Part shown: positions 22,084 through 33,500 of the stretch, piece by piece | How the letters are laid out: each line of letters opens with the position of its first letter | How positions within the stretch are numbered: position 1 is the stretch's first letter | Assembly (NCBI GenBank): GCA_039621445.1 | Contig: CP154956.1 | Span: 85,308,474 to 85,372,473 of the forward strand | Direction of reading: 5' to 3' | Origin: Euglena gracilis | Taxonomy: Eukaryota > Euglenida > Euglenophyceae > Euglenales | Length of the DNA: 64,000 nt | The notes under the pieces: model-generated | Databases searched by the model: none | What the model saw: the letters and a program-made list of their open reading frames with translations, nothing else | What the model was told of the DNA's origin: nothing | Program-made: the position numbers and the translations under genes

Positions 22084-22525
22084 ATTATATTATGTTTCTA
22101 AAGATTTAAAATTGAAAAAATATGACATCATTTACGTCACACATGGTTGCGTGATTCCTAATGAGAACCGAAAATGCAGCACCATCTGTTTTGGGATCCT
22201 GGGAGGCAGGTTGGTGGGACATAAAATTAGGAATCACCAACCCCAAATTTCAAGTTTTCAAGCTGCAAAATCAGGAATTTCCTCAAAACTTATCTTCAAA
22301 TTGGATATTACGGACAAAACAATAGGCTTGCGACATTTGTGCGACATTTGCAAAGTCCATCCTATGTGATATTTTTCGATATTTCGATATTTGCGATATT
22401 GTGCGATATCCAGTTACCGCAGCCATTTGACAACAAGAGTTGCTTTACACCGGAATGCTTGCCTGTCATGCTTGCCATGTCTGTTTTTTTTGCAACAATT
22501 TGCCCTGCCCATCCACTTCTTTCAG

Positions 22526-22618
22526 CAACGGCCAACGAAAGGGAAGCCGGCAGACGACGAAATCAAGTGGGCGAAATATCAGGAGGAGGCTTTAGCTTCA
22601 GGCTTTGTGGAACCTGGG
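22526..22618 (+). CDS. RRM gene, exon 5
   Basis: Acceptor CCACTTCTTTCAG and consensus donor GGG then GTGAGG. Phase 0 in and out, 93 bases. Charged, helix-prone sequence including ADDEIKWAKYQEEALASGFV. It follows the RRM and has no recognised domain. Confidence 0.6.
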
Positions 22619-23061
22619 GTGAGGGGCTAGCACAAAGTTTGTTAATGCAAAGATATTGGGTCTACCATTCAAATTACCCGGATTTCTCTGAGGATTTCCA
22701 CGCAGATTTGCACCATTTTCTTCAAACTAAAAACTGTTAAATTGTTAATTGTCAAATTTAATTAAAAATGTTAAATTGGGTTTTTTGGGGGAAGGAAAAC
22801 ATTACATCCTGGGAATGGTTGGAATCAGGTTCTTTTTTTATCGAAGGTCATCTGGGGGTGGATGTGTGAGGAAGGCAGGGGGTGGGGGGACATTTTTTAT
22901 TCCATTGAGGATCATTGAGAATCTGAGAAAATTTTTGTGTTTTGCTTTAATCTTCTGGGAAAACAGGATAACTCGTGGATGTAAAAAAAATGTGGGATTG
23001 TGGAATTTCCCATGGTTTTCCGAAAAAATTTTGCCACATTTTTTTCTTTCTCAAGCCGCAG

Positions 23062-23100
23062 TGGAAACAGTCTAATCCCGACGTCTTCCCCAAGAGGGAG
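23062..23100 (+). CDS. RRM gene, exon 6
   Basis: A 39-base exon with acceptor TTTCTCAAGCCGCAG and donor GAG then GTTGCA. Phase 0 in and out. It encodes WKQSNPDVFPKRE. Confidence 0.5.
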
Positions 23101-23159
23101 GTTGCATGGTTGTTTATTTTGGAGGGGATTGGGGACTTGTCGACCCCCCCCTCCAAGAG

Positions 23160-23215
23160 CCCCCAAGCAAAGGCCTCACCACGAGCGGCAGAAGCGGAAT
23201 GACGGAAGCCCGGGA
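23160..23215 (+). CDS. RRM gene, candidate exon 7
   Basis: Follows CTCCAAGAG and ends at GA then GTGTGC (phase 0 in, phase 2 out). It encodes PPSKGLTTSGRSGMTEAR and its phase fits the next candidate. Choosing the AG two bases earlier instead gives a short Ala-rich terminal exon, so the edge is uncertain. Confidence 0.35.
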
Positions 23216-23423
23216 GTGTGCCCAACGTTTAGTTTGTGCTAATTTGGGTATCTGGATCTTTCTCTTCTGAATTGGTTTTGTTGGTGGAACTCTTTGGGGC
23301 TAACCTTCCAACCCGAGAGTGTGTGCTTGCGGGGAAATGTGTTCTCGGCGGTCTGTGTGGTGCTCGTATGTTACCACTCCGTGTTGTGGTTTCACTCCAG
23401 GCTGGTTGGTGGTGCGTTGTCAG

Positions 23424-23560
23424 GGGAAGACGACCCTACCAACCCTCGTCCACTTCAGCACTAGATTATAGAAGTGTCCGCCGACAGAGGGGCTGTCTCA
23501 ACAAGATGCCGTCGACATTTTTGGACCAACTTCACATAAACAGCAGCTGCATAATGAAAT
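23424..23560 (+). CDS. RRM gene, candidate exon 8
   Basis: Acceptor GCGTTGTCAG, consensus donor AAAT then GTAAGT. Phase 2 in, phase 1 out, open throughout. It encodes a basic stretch (RRPYQPSSTS, RSVRRQRG). The next exon found (26373) needs phase 0, so an exon is missing between them or the two belong to different transcripts. Confidence 0.4.
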
Positions 23561-24544
23561 GTAAGTAGATGTTACTGGGCAAAACAACCATGTCACTTTG
23601 CAAGTTTGCACCACTCTTTCTCTTGGTGTGGCATTTTTTCGGTGGTTTTTTCAACCCTTTTTTGGCGTTTTTGGGAAAATGCAAGGCACTGTTTTTCTTT
23701 TGTGCTTTTGTGTGTCCTGGTAGAGAAAAGTGCAGATAGTTGTCCAAAATGATCCATTGCAAATGATATTGCAAAGTCAAGGAGTGGAGCCCCGCAAAGC
23801 TCCCAAAGGTATTTACATGCAACTTCCATTTTTTTCATTTTTTTGTGTCGCATATTTTTGAGGGACGCTGTTGCTTACCTCCCCCCCTGCTTATTAAGGG
23901 GGGTTTTTGAGGGGGAAAAAAGTGATTGAGTGGAAGTGACCCCCTGGGGTCAGTAAAAATTGTATGAAAAGAGTTTTTGCGTGTGATTTCCCTCCCCTCA
24001 CATCGAGCCCTTCTTCACTGAGGCAGTTCCACTGAGGCATCCACAGATGTCCCAACGGATCCATTTCTAATTCTGTGACCAATGCATGTGGGGCTGTCTT
24101 GCTTGTGGATTGTCTCGTTGCCCGACCTGTTGGTCTGCACGCCCCTGAGTCCAAACCGAGTTTGACAGCACGCCACGGCGGATGGCATTCACGCCCGGGG
24201 GAGCCGGCCCCCATTCGGAAGCCCTGGGATCTGCTGACGTTGGGGAGCAGACAGGAGCAAGTTTGGTGAAAAACAGATACCGGGGCTGGAATAATTCCAC
24301 CACCAGACCCCCCTCCCCAAAGCAATATGCCCCACTCCCCGGGTGCACATCAAAAGTGTTCAAAATTTCCAAGAAATGAATGACTACGGATTCGTTTTCA
24401 AAGAAGAATCAAGGATTTTTCGCCATTTTGGCCTGGTATCCGGTCCTCTGCCGGTCTACAAAACCAAAATGTCGGCCTGCTGAAACCGAAAGTATTCCCG
24501 GCCCCCTTCATCCCCCCAACCTCAAGGCTTCCCATCCATCCCTG

Positions 24545-24685
24545 TCCCCCCCCCCCCCACCCCCACCAGGCTTTCCCGTATTTCTGGGGGCGCCGATTTT
24601 TTGGTCAATACTTTCCTTTGGTGCCAAAGGAATTTGTGTGGAACTTGTGCGGGTGCTGTGGTGGGTGGGAGTGGTCGACCCCCCC
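24545..24685. repeat. CCAGGCTTTCC repeat family, copy 1
   Basis: CCACCAGGCTTTCC, then TTTCCTTTGG(T)GCCAAAGGAA and GTGCTGTGGTGGGTGG. Other copies lie near 37548-37670 and 44990-45095. It contains a small GCACCAAAGG palindrome. Confidence 0.5.
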
Positions 24686-24689
24686 CCCC

Positions 24690-25550
24690 AGTGCCAAACG
24701 GTAGACTGGGGGGGGGGGTAGTGGGTAGTCGGTCCACTACCCAATTGGTCGGCCGACTAGTCGGCGGACCAATTGGGTAGTCGGCCGACTAGTCGGCCGA
24801 CTACCCACTCTAATGTACTAACGGGTCAAAACCGCCGACTTTTAAGCCCCCCCCCGGGAAAAATCTTTGTCTAAATCACCTCAACACCAGTCAAAACCCA
24901 CCCAAATGGCTCAGGAACCCCCCAGTCGGGGGTGAATATGCAAAAAAAAGGGGGGAAAGTGTCCATTTTGGGCCACTTTTGGCAAAAGAACACCTCTCGC
25001 CATTGGATTTTCAATATAAGTCAAAATCTGCACAAAAAGGACTTCTCCCTCCAAGTCTATTGTCAACATAGAAGGGATTTTGTTATTTGAGGGGGGGGGG
25101 GTGCGGGGGGGGGGCGGAGCCCCCCCCCACCTATGTCAAAGTGAGCCACAAAAACGACTTTGCCCCCGAGTATGTTGCCAACACAGAAGGGATTTTGTTA
25201 TTTGAGGCTCGGATGGGCGTGGAGGAGGGGTTTTCTGCCTCTCGTGATGCAGAATGCTTGCATTTCTAAAGGATTTTCATGTAATCCGTGTTACATCATT
25301 GGTTTTTCACCCTTCGAGACCCCCATCAAGGGCCCACCGACCCCCACCGACCAAAGATTTCCATCTGGGGGGTGTTTATTTAGGTGTAAGACACTTATTT
25401 GGACCCATCCGGACCATTTCCGGGTGATTTGGGCCCGCCACAGACCATTTTTATGACCACCGACTAGTTTGCATTGGATTTTCTTCATGGGGGGGCTTAA
25501 AAGTCGGCGGTTTGGACCCGTTAGTACATTAGAGTGGGTAGTCGGCCAGG
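24690..25550. mobile_element. GTAGTCGGCC family, copy 2
   Basis: The left end (AGTGCCAAACGGTAGACTGG, then GTAGTCGGCCGACTACCC palindromes and CTCTAATGTACTAACGG) is matched inverted by the right end at 25490-25550 (CTTAAAAGTCGGCGG, CCGTTAGTACATTAGAGTGG). Part of the right end is missing. Body as in copies 1 and 3. No coding capacity. Confidence 0.65.
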
Positions 25551-25619
25551 ACAGGGGGGCTCCGGACGGACCGGCGCCATCCCGGTGGTGCGGGGAGGCC
25601 ACCGGGTATGGTTGTTACC

Positions 25620-25771
25620 CAAATACATACATACATACATACATACATACATACATACATACATACATACATACATACATACATACATACATACATACAT
25701 ACATACATACATACATACATACATACATACATACATACATACATACATACATACATACATACATACATACA

Positions 25772-25805
<34 letters not shown>

Positions 25806-25875
25806 CATACATACGTTAATACATACATACATACATACATACATACATACATACATACATACATACATACATACA

Positions 25876-25909
<34 letters not shown>

Positions 25910-26366
25910 GATACGTTAATACATACATACATACATACATACATACATACATACATACATACATACATACATACATACATACATACATACATACATACAT
26001 ACATACATACATACATACATACATACATACATACATACATACATACGCACCTACATACATACATACATACATACATACATACATACATACATACATACAT
26101 ACATACATACATACATACGTACGTACATACATACATACATACATACATACATACATACATACATACATACATACATACATACATACATACATACATACGC
26201 ACGTACATACATACATACATACATACATACATACATACATACATACATACATACATACATACATACATACATACATACATACATACATACATACATACAT
26301 ACATACGCACGTACATACATACATACATACATACATACATACATACGCACGTACATACATACATAT
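25620..26366 (+). repeat. (ACAT)n microsatellite of about 745 bp
   Basis: Nearly uninterrupted CATA repeats with a few GCACGTA and GTTAATA variants. It is open in all frames on both strands (YIHT or MYVC repeats), which yields several spurious frames of over 200 codons. It abuts the acceptor of the exon at 26373. Confidence 0.95.
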
Positions 26367-26372
26367 ATTCAG

Positions 26373-26539
26373 GACCCTGAGCCAATTGCAACTTTTCGCG
26401 CTTTAAGGGCAGGAATGGCTCATGTGGGGGTTGGGCCAAGGAAGCCATGGCACGCAAGTCAGGCAAGGGACCAACAACAGCGCCAGCGGATCTCGGCCCC
26501 GACGCCCCAGACGCGGTGCAGACGGTGCCGTTCACGCAG
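26373..26539 (+). CDS. RS-type gene, Arg/Gln-rich exon
   Basis: The acceptor CATATATTCAG is directly downstream of the ACAT microsatellite. The donor is CGCAG then GTGCTG. Phase 0 in (the other two frames hit stops), phase 2 out. It encodes DPEPIATFRALRAG and later ARDQQQRQR and a Cys/Arg-rich end. The next exon, at 27751, starts in the matching phase. It may continue the RRM gene. Confidence 0.5.
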
Positions 26540-27750
26540 GTGCTGCAGAGTATGTCAAAGCCGGCGGACAGCGCGGGAGACAAGGAGCGTACGTCGCCCA
26601 ATGCGCAGGACAGGGGTTTTGGATGCTAATGATCCCAATGGATTCGTTTTAGGCGAACCGTCGTCATCGGTGAATTGGGTCTAGTGGGACAGAAGAAATG
26701 TCGTTTGTTTTGTTGCGTTATTTGCTTTCCATGATATGGGCTCAATATCCGCTCACAGCTGCATGGAAAGCCAGAACATTCTGGGTCCAAGACTAAAGAA
26801 AACCCCTGGTTGGGATCAGGGGTTTTCTTCAGCCCTATTCCTGGGAGGGGGGCTCTGGCCAGCCAGCACTTTTTTCCGCCAGCAGCTCCCAGACGGGCTA
26901 ACCCCAACCGACACTCTATTCCCAAAGATGACAAACAAAAATCAGAAAGTGAAACCGACGAAACACCCATCAGTTTGCCGTAAATAAAATGGAACTCTCA
27001 CCCACTAAACCAATGGGACCCCCCAGTGGGCCGGGGGGGGGGTAGGGGGGTGGGTCCGGCCGACCCCCCCCCCCCCGGGTCCCCCAGGGGGCAGTGGGTT
27101 ATACTTTTCGGCGCCAAAGGCGCCGAAAATTTTTGAACAAAGTGCTATTTCTAGCATTTTCGCGATTTTTGGCTTTTTTCGGGGAAAATTGAGTGGGTCC
27201 CCCGGGACCCCCCCCCTAGGGGCTGGGTAGGTGGGGGACCCCTCCCCCGGGACCCCCCCTAGGGGCTGGGTAGGTGGGGTGGGGGACCCCTCCCCCCGGT
27301 CTTAAAAAAAAAAACCCTGATCCCAACCCAAACCCTAATGCTAACCCTATCCCCAATAACCCACACCCTAACCCTGTACCTGGAGGGACCCTGACTTGCA
27401 AGGTCGTCCCCAGTGGATCAGGCAAATTCACCTTCTTTGGGGCGGGGGGGGGGAGGTGGCCCTGTTCAGGAGATTTGTTTGTTGTTGTTTTTTTCAGCAG
27501 ATGTTTTGCACTTCGGGGAGGTTCTACAGGATTAACATGGAATTTGAATCTTTTGATTTTTTGTATTTTGCGCATTTCATATTTTGAGTTTTTTTTATTT
27601 TCCCCTCTCCAATCGCATCCCTGTGCCTGACTCAGTCCAAGCGTTCATATTTCGGAACTTTTTTTTCTTTTCTGTCCGAAACCCTGCCAACTTGTTTTCG
27701 GCTCCGTTCAACACCATCGGTCTCCCTGTCTTTTCTCTGCCGGCTTTCAG

Positions 27751-27935
27751 CAAACGGGGCCTTCACCGCAAGAAACCCGGTCAGACGCTTCCCGGCGTGT
27801 TCCCGAGTGGCCGGCCCTGTGTGTGCCCCTGGGCTGTCAGCGACGCGGACCAGGCCAGCCCGCCACCGTCCAAACCCAAGGATGAGCGGCGGGAGGAGTC
27901 CTCAGCGCGGGACCGGCCCCGGGAGGACCGCCCGC
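27751..27935 (+). CDS. RS-type gene, Lys/Arg/Glu-rich exon
   Basis: Acceptor TCTCTGCCGGCTTTCAG. Phase 2 entry fits the exon at 26373. It encodes KRGLHRKKPGQTLPG and further on KPKDERREESSARDRPRED, an Arg-Asp/Arg-Glu composition like the tails of SR-related splicing proteins. The donor is uncertain: GTCTTG at 27936 is one choice, and an earlier GTGTTC would shorten it. Confidence 0.45.
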
Positions 27936-28202
27936 ATCCCGTCTTGCCGCGAGGGGGGTTGTTGGGAGGGTCGAAGGGGTTGCCGGGGAAGCGGCTTTAA
28001 AACAGACAGCCACAACCAAATCAGATTTTGGCACAACTTTGGGGTTTGACGCATGCGGCCCTAGGAGTGATTTGTAGGCAACTACGCATTTTGAGTGTGT
28101 GTTTGAGTGTGCGGTGTTGTGTTGTGTTGATCCTTGCATTGTGTTGTCTTGTGTTCTTGTGTTGTTGTACCAAACAAGCTCCAAATTGCATATCACAAAA
28201 AA

Positions 28203-28265
<63 letters not shown>

Positions 28266-28300
28266 ACACACATGCATTTACACACGCACACACACACACA
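28203..28300 (+). repeat. (CA)n microsatellite
   Basis: GCGCGCGCA followed by a CACACA run of about 60 bases and then broken CA repeats. Confidence 0.9.
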
Positions 28301-28499
28301 ACACCATAACAATCTGCTGCCTAGTGCCAATGCAGCAACGTCCCAAGACATCAGTGCGCAAGGTGTTTCCGACCAGGTCAGGTGTGGGTGCCGCTTTTTC
28401 AGATGGATGCGCTGTCGTGATCGGGACCGTCCATCCGAGGCCCGCCGTGCCAGCGACCGGACTTCTCTCACAGTTGCCTTCCTCTCTTTGGATGGTGTC

Positions 28500-30950
28500 C
28501 AGGGGTTTTCTTAAGCCGGAGGCCCCCCGGGGGGGGGGGGGTCCAGCCAGACAGCAAGCTGGGCCACAAGCGAATTTAGCGCCAGCCATAAACAGACAAG
28601 AAGCCTTAGTGCAACTAAGGGGGGGTCCAGCCAGCCAGCAGCCCAAATTTGGGCTGGGAGCCCCCCCCCCCCGGGTGTCGAGTGAATAAAGTTGGGTTCA
28701 GCCCGGCCGGAGGCTGGGCCAGCCGGCCGCAGGCTGGCCAGCCAACTGGGCTGCCAAGCTCACCTGTCCCTGCATTTTTTCCCCTCATCACAGCTTCCTC
28801 CATCACAGCCCCCCGCCTTGATCTAGCTCCATCCATCAAAGTGTCGAGAAGGCAAAAATGTTTTAGAAATTTTGCTTTCATCGACCCAGCCCAGCCCAGC
28901 CCCCTCCGCCTCCAGCCCCGGACCCCCCCCCCTCCCCCCCTATCCCCGGGGGCAAGCACCTATGCCGACCGCAGCCGACCGCGGGTTTCAGGACTGTCAT
29001 AGGTGGGTTGCCGACCGCAGCCGACCGCAGCCGACCGCGCAACTTTTTTCTAATTGATGCCAATTTTTCAGTGGGAATGAAGAATTAGGCTCATTTTTAT
29101 CCCAGATTTTAGATTTTTCTGGCTCATCCCCTTTTGGCCCATTAGTCACCATAATTCACCCATTTTGACCTATTTTGCCCACTTTTGGCCATTTTGACCA
29201 TTTTTTGGCCACTTTTGGCCATTTTAGGTCACGCTTTGTTGATCTTGATGTCAAAAGCAACAAAAAGACGTTTAAAGTAGCCTGAAAGTGGCCAGAAGTG
29301 GGTAAAAATGGCCAAAAGCAGAGAAAAGTGGCAAAAGAGGTCAAAGAAAAGCAAAAGCTGGCCAAAAGCAGCCAAAACACAGCAAAAAGTGGGCAAAAAC
29401 AACAAAAGTGACCAAAAGAAAGTGATATATGCTCTTTTTTTTTGTTGGCCTGCCCCCCACCTACGGCCGTCTATTTTGCCGACCGCTGCCGACCGCAGCC
29501 GACCGCAAGCTAAAATTTGGAATCTGTCATAGGTGCTTGCCCGGGGTGGTCGAGCCAGCAGCCTTTTTTGCCAGCCGGAGGCTGAACCCCCCCCCCCCTT
29601 GGGGGGGGAGTGCCAAACGGTAGACTGGGGGGGGGGGCAGTGGGTAGTCGGCCGATTACCCAATTGGTCGGCCGACTAGACCTAGTCGGTAGCTAGTCGG
29701 TGAGACGGGGTGGGGGGGGTAGTGGGTAGTCGGCCGACTACCCACTCTAATGTACCCGCCCCCTCCCCCCCCCCCTTGTCCAACGACCGGGTTCCTACAA
29801 CCCCTGACTGGGGGGGGGGGTCGTACACCCCCCCCAACCTGCAACCCCCGACCGGGGGGTGGTCATACCACTAGGGGCCAAAGTAAAACCAAAAGCCAAA
29901 AAAGTGCAATTTCATAACGGTAATATTTCTCCCCATGAGGTGAGGGACCAATAACCACAGCAGCAACAGAGGTGCCATCACTACGCTCAAACAAAACAGG
30001 ACTCCCCGGAGGAAACATGAGGAACACTCAATGGACAGGAAACACGGGAAAAAGCTGTTCGACAAGCACATGAGAGGTAAAAAAATTTTTGGTGGTCACC
30101 TGCAACCCCCGACCGAGGGGGGGTGGTCGTACACCCCCCCCAACCTGCAACCCCCGACCGGGGGATGGTCGGTATATAGGGGCGGTCGGTGGACAAGGGG
30201 GGGGGGGGCGGGTACTAACAAGTCAGTACCCTGAAAAAAAAAACTTTTGTCCAAATCAGTCAAAACCCACCCAAATGGCTCCAGAACCCCCCAATCGGGG
30301 GTAAATATGCAAAAACTTGGGGGAAAATGTCCATTTTGGGCCACTTTTGGCAAAAGAACACCTCTCTCCATTGGATTTTCAATATAATGGCAAAATTTCG
30401 CACAAAAAGGACTTGGCCCTCCAAGTACGTTGCCAACATAGAAGGGATTTTGTTATTTGAGGCTCGGGTGGGGTGGAGGGGGGAGTTTTCTGCCTCTCGT
30501 GATGCAGAAGGCTTGCATTTCTAAAGGATTTTCATGAAATCCCTGTTTCATCATTGGTTTTTTACCCCTCCGGACACCGACCCCCACCGACCAAAGGTTT
30601 CCATCTGAGGGTGTTTATGTTGGTGTAAGGCACTTATTTGGACCCATCCAGACCATTTCTGGGTGATTTGGGCCCGCCACAGACCATTTTTATGACCACC
30701 GACTAGCCACCGACTCGTTTGCATAGAATTTTCTTCATGAGGGGGCTTAAAAGTCGGCGATTTTGACCCGTTAGTACATTAGAGTGGGTAGTCGGCCGAC
30801 TACCCACTACCCCCCCCCCCATCTCGCTGACTAGCTACCGACTAGGCCTGGTCGGCCGACCAGTTGGGTAGTCGGCCGACTACCCACTTCCCCCCCCCCA
30901 GTCTACCGTTTGGCACTCCCCCGGGGGGGGGGGGGCTTAAGAAAACCCTG
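28500..30950. mobile_element. hAT-like element of 2.45 kb carrying a nested insertion
   Basis: The left end CAGGGGTTTTCTTAAG is mirrored by the right end CTTAAGAAAACCCTG. The flanks are ATGGTGTC (28492-28499) and ATGGCGTC (30951-30958), 7 of 8 matching. 28500-28920 is collinear with the element at 50435-50917, so this is the same family enlarged by internal insertions, including the GTAGTCGGCC element at 29608-30925 and CCGACCGCAGCCGACCGC repeats. Confidence 0.65.
29608..30925. mobile_element. GTAGTCGGCC family, copy 3, with both ends
   Basis: AGTGCCAAACGGTAGACTGG and about 150 following bases at the left are repeated inverted at 30775-30920. The 30220-30770 body matches copies 1 and 2. Two ACCCCCGACCGGGGG-type blocks (29810-29870, 30100-30200) with GTCGTACA recall the TA-flanked element at 12.5 kb. 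Confidence 0.65.
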
Positions 30951-31154
30951 ATGGCGTCACGGCTTCCCCATAGTTAGGCCTCACTTCGGCTAAACGGAGG
31001 GGAAAAGTGAACCAACCATTGCTTGATAACCAAACAGACCCATCTTGGGGCGAAGTTTGTACAACCAAATAACAGTGGGGGGATTTTATTTGGGTGGTTT
31101 TAAGATATATGTATGTCACTCTTGACAAAGAATTTTCATTTTTCAGGTTGCCAG

Positions 31155-31364
31155 CAGGTTTCTTTTCAATATGGAAGACCCCAGGGGGGGTGATCCCTCC
31201 TGGGAGCGGGGTGGGTGTCCCAGGCCGGAGGCAGGGGTATGGTTTTCAGCGCGAAGCGCCACAAACTTTCTTTGGTAAATGCCCTTGGACCCCCCCCCCC
31301 GGAGGTGTGTCCTGTGCCGGGCCGGGGTGGGGGACCCCTCCCCCCCGGTCTTCAAAAGAACCTG
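31155..31364. mobile_element. hAT-like MITE, TSD GTTGYCAG
   Basis: The left end CAGGTTTCTTTTCAATATGG is related to the inverse of the right end GTCTTCAAAAGAACCTG. Flanks are GTTGCCAG and GTTGTCAG (7 of 8). The interior has the GGCGCGAAGCGCC palindrome also seen in the 52776 element. Confidence 0.65.
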
Positions 31365-31545
31365 GTTGTCAGAAAATGACAGCTGCTGAGGGGGAATGGC
31401 AATACCCCACTGCAATATCTCGCTCCGACACAATTTTAACCCCAGAAAGCCATCTGGCCAAAGGAAGGCCCAAGTGATGAGCACGAGGTCAAAATGAGAT
31501 TCTTTGTACTGATTTTATGTGGATTTAATTGTGACCGGCGGCATC

Positions 31546-31689
31546 GAAACACCCCCGTCCGGCTGCTCCGCCTCTCCGGAGCGCCGCCGCAGCCCACCCC
31601 GAGACTCCCGCAGCCGCGACGACGGCCGCAGGGACGACCGCAGCCGAGACAGCCGCCGGCCGCTGGACTCTCTGGACCGCGCCATGGCT
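31546..31689 (+). CDS. RS-type gene, Arg/Ser/Asp-repeat exon
   Basis: The open frame encodes SPERRRSPPRDSRSRDDGR, RRDDRSRDSRRP and LDSLDRAMA, a clear RS/RD repeat. Such tails mediate protein contacts between splicing factors. The start is unclear because the AG in GCCGCCGCAG (31608) and others upstream could serve. The donor GTGGCT at 31690 is the best visible. Confidence 0.5.
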
Positions 31690-32443
31690 GTGGCTGAGCC
31701 CCCCCCCCCCCCCTTGACACTGTACTGTGTCGATGGTGCGTGGCGAAGGGATGTTTTTGCAGTTTTCCAGGGCCCCGGCTTTCTGTGGTGAAGCGTCACA
31801 AAAAGCACCATTTTCCGAAGAGTTTGTCGCGCAAGCATGTGATGTGTCAGCGGGAGTGTCTTGGCAGTTGACAATTGGATTTCGAGCAACGATGCCTTGG
31901 AATGTGTTCGATGATGGGGATCAGCTGGACGGCAAATGCAAAAGAAAAAATCTCTGGCCAAAAAAATGAAAAAGAATCTGGCAATCGTCTGGTGATCGTT
32001 CTGGGTCTTCGGAGTTAATACCAAGGAGATGGATTTGTTTCGCTGCTGCTGGAAAGAGATGGAAGCTCCTCGACCACCCATTCAAAAGCCCTTACGGCAG
32101 AGAATCAAAAGAAATGCCCACGCCTCCATGGACCCCCCCTGCCTCCTCAGCCACTGACAAGCGACGATCCGTTCCGCGCGCCGGCGCGGCGTGTGCGGGC
32201 CACCGCTGAGTTGAACACCCCCCCCCATCCTCTCCACAAAGGGAGCCCGGCACCCACTCTGACCTGGAACCCCAAATCCCAGCTTTCCTCAAGGCCGGGG
32301 CGGGGCCGCCACCTCAGCAAGGAACAGCTGAGACACCCACCTTCCCATCCCAGCGTTCTGAAGTTTGGGCTGGTTTGGTTCAGGACTGCGTATATTGCAC
32401 CGGCAGTTCCTACTCCTCTTCTGCCCCCCCCCCCCCCCGCCAG

Positions 32444-32568
32444 CAACTTCGGTCGCAGCAGCGGCGAGCCCGTGGGCAGCCCGCCCCGGGAGGACCGCGG
32501 GTACCGCAACCCATTCCTCGACGAGCGACGGACCGACGACCGGCAGCCAGGGGCCGAGCCACGTTTTT
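32444..32568 (+). CDS. RS-type gene, Arg/Asp-rich exon
   Basis: The acceptor CCCCCCCGCCAG follows a long C tract. The frame encodes NFGRSSGEPVGSPPREDRG and FLDERRTDDRQPGAEP, ending near GAGCCAC then GTTTTT. Composition matches the exons at 27751 and 31546. The poly-C run acts as the pyrimidine tract. Confidence 0.5.
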
Positions 32569-33093
32569 GGTGGATGGGCTGGAGAACCCGAGGGCGTTTT
32601 CCCCTCCCTCTGAACTTGACTTGGGAACCCCGGAACTGAGACCCCGGTGTGTGAGAAAGCATCTGCAAGTTTCCCTGCGTTTTCTGTCTTCTGCACACGA
32701 CTAGAGTGAGCATCCATCTGCACTAATTTTATTTTTTGTTATTTTGAAGTATTCACCATGTAGAAACAGACAGTTTTTTTGTTTGATTTTTTTTGTTTTT
32801 TTTGTTCGACATTTTGTTAATGATTTTGTCAAAGTTTGTAGTTTAAATAAAATTTAAATGTTAAAATGTTTAATTAATAAATGTAATAGGCAAACTGGCA
32901 AATTAAGCAATAGCAAATTTGAATAATAACAATAAGCAAGCATCAGGCAATAGGCAATTTTTTAAAAAACTAAATCAGCTGGTTTCTTTGGTTCCAGGTG
33001 TGACAAGCTTACAGCCCGGAATTCTGGGTGAATGTAATTTTATTCTGCCTGACTAGTTCCCCCCCAACAACAACGATGGCCATGGCTTGCAAC

Positions 33094-33366
33094 CATGGAT
33101 TCATTTAACACGGTTTCGAGAACGGGTGGTGGATTGGGGCTGGTGGACCCTCCCCCCCCCCCCCCCGCCGGACGTATTTTTCCAGCCAGGCCAGAAAAAA
33201 ATTCAAAGGTTTCAAATTTTTGAAATTCAAATTTTTAAAGTTTGAAAATTTTAAAATTTAAAAAGTTTTCAAAGTTTTTTGGCCGATTTTGGATGGGTTT
33301 TGGGTGGTTGGGTGGGTCTGGGCCCAGGAAAAAGTGTCCCCCTCCCAGTCACTAAGTGAATCCATG
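33094..33366. mobile_element. hAT-like MITE, perfect TSD CTTGCAAC
   Basis: CTTGCAAC flanks both sides (33086-33093, 33367-33374). The ends CATGGATTCATTTAACACGG and CACTAAGTGAATCCATG are inverted partners. The interior has GGCCGATTTTGGATGGG and GTGGTTGGGTGGGTCTGGG blocks shared with the elements at 44615 and 62450, which form one subfamily. Confidence 0.8.
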
Positions 33367-33450
33367 CTTGCAACACCAGAGATACGTGCCTGGACTGTCG
33401 CTGCATGGTGCATGGGTTGAAGGAGATACGATGGTGGCCCCTGATTGTGA

Positions 33451-33500
33451 TCTGGTTCCGACCGACGCCCCTCCTACGAGCGTCGGGATGATCGTGGAAG
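33451..33500 (+). CDS. RS-type gene, tentative short exon
   Basis: Encodes SGSDRRPSYERRDDRG just before GTGCGT. No AG stands directly upstream and a stop in the same frame immediately precedes it, so the acceptor is unexplained. Kept only because the composition matches the RS exons. Confidence 0.25.

Larger units (their letters stand above)
20150..22525 (+). other. large intron of the RRM gene, repeat-filled
   Basis: It holds TTATTATTTGGGG arrays (20620-20995), a CCCATGGGTGGTGG repeat (21120-21260), a (CGCA)n/(CA)n tract (21362-21438) and the 21626-22080 inverted-end element. I see no supportable exon inside. Confidence 0.5.

Noticed and set aside
25521-26601. Open frames of up to 290 codons on both strands (YIHT, MYVC repeats)
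   Set aside because: They are translations of the ACAT microsatellite, which has no stop in any frame. No start context, splice signals or non-repeat residues support a gene, except the exon beginning at 26373.
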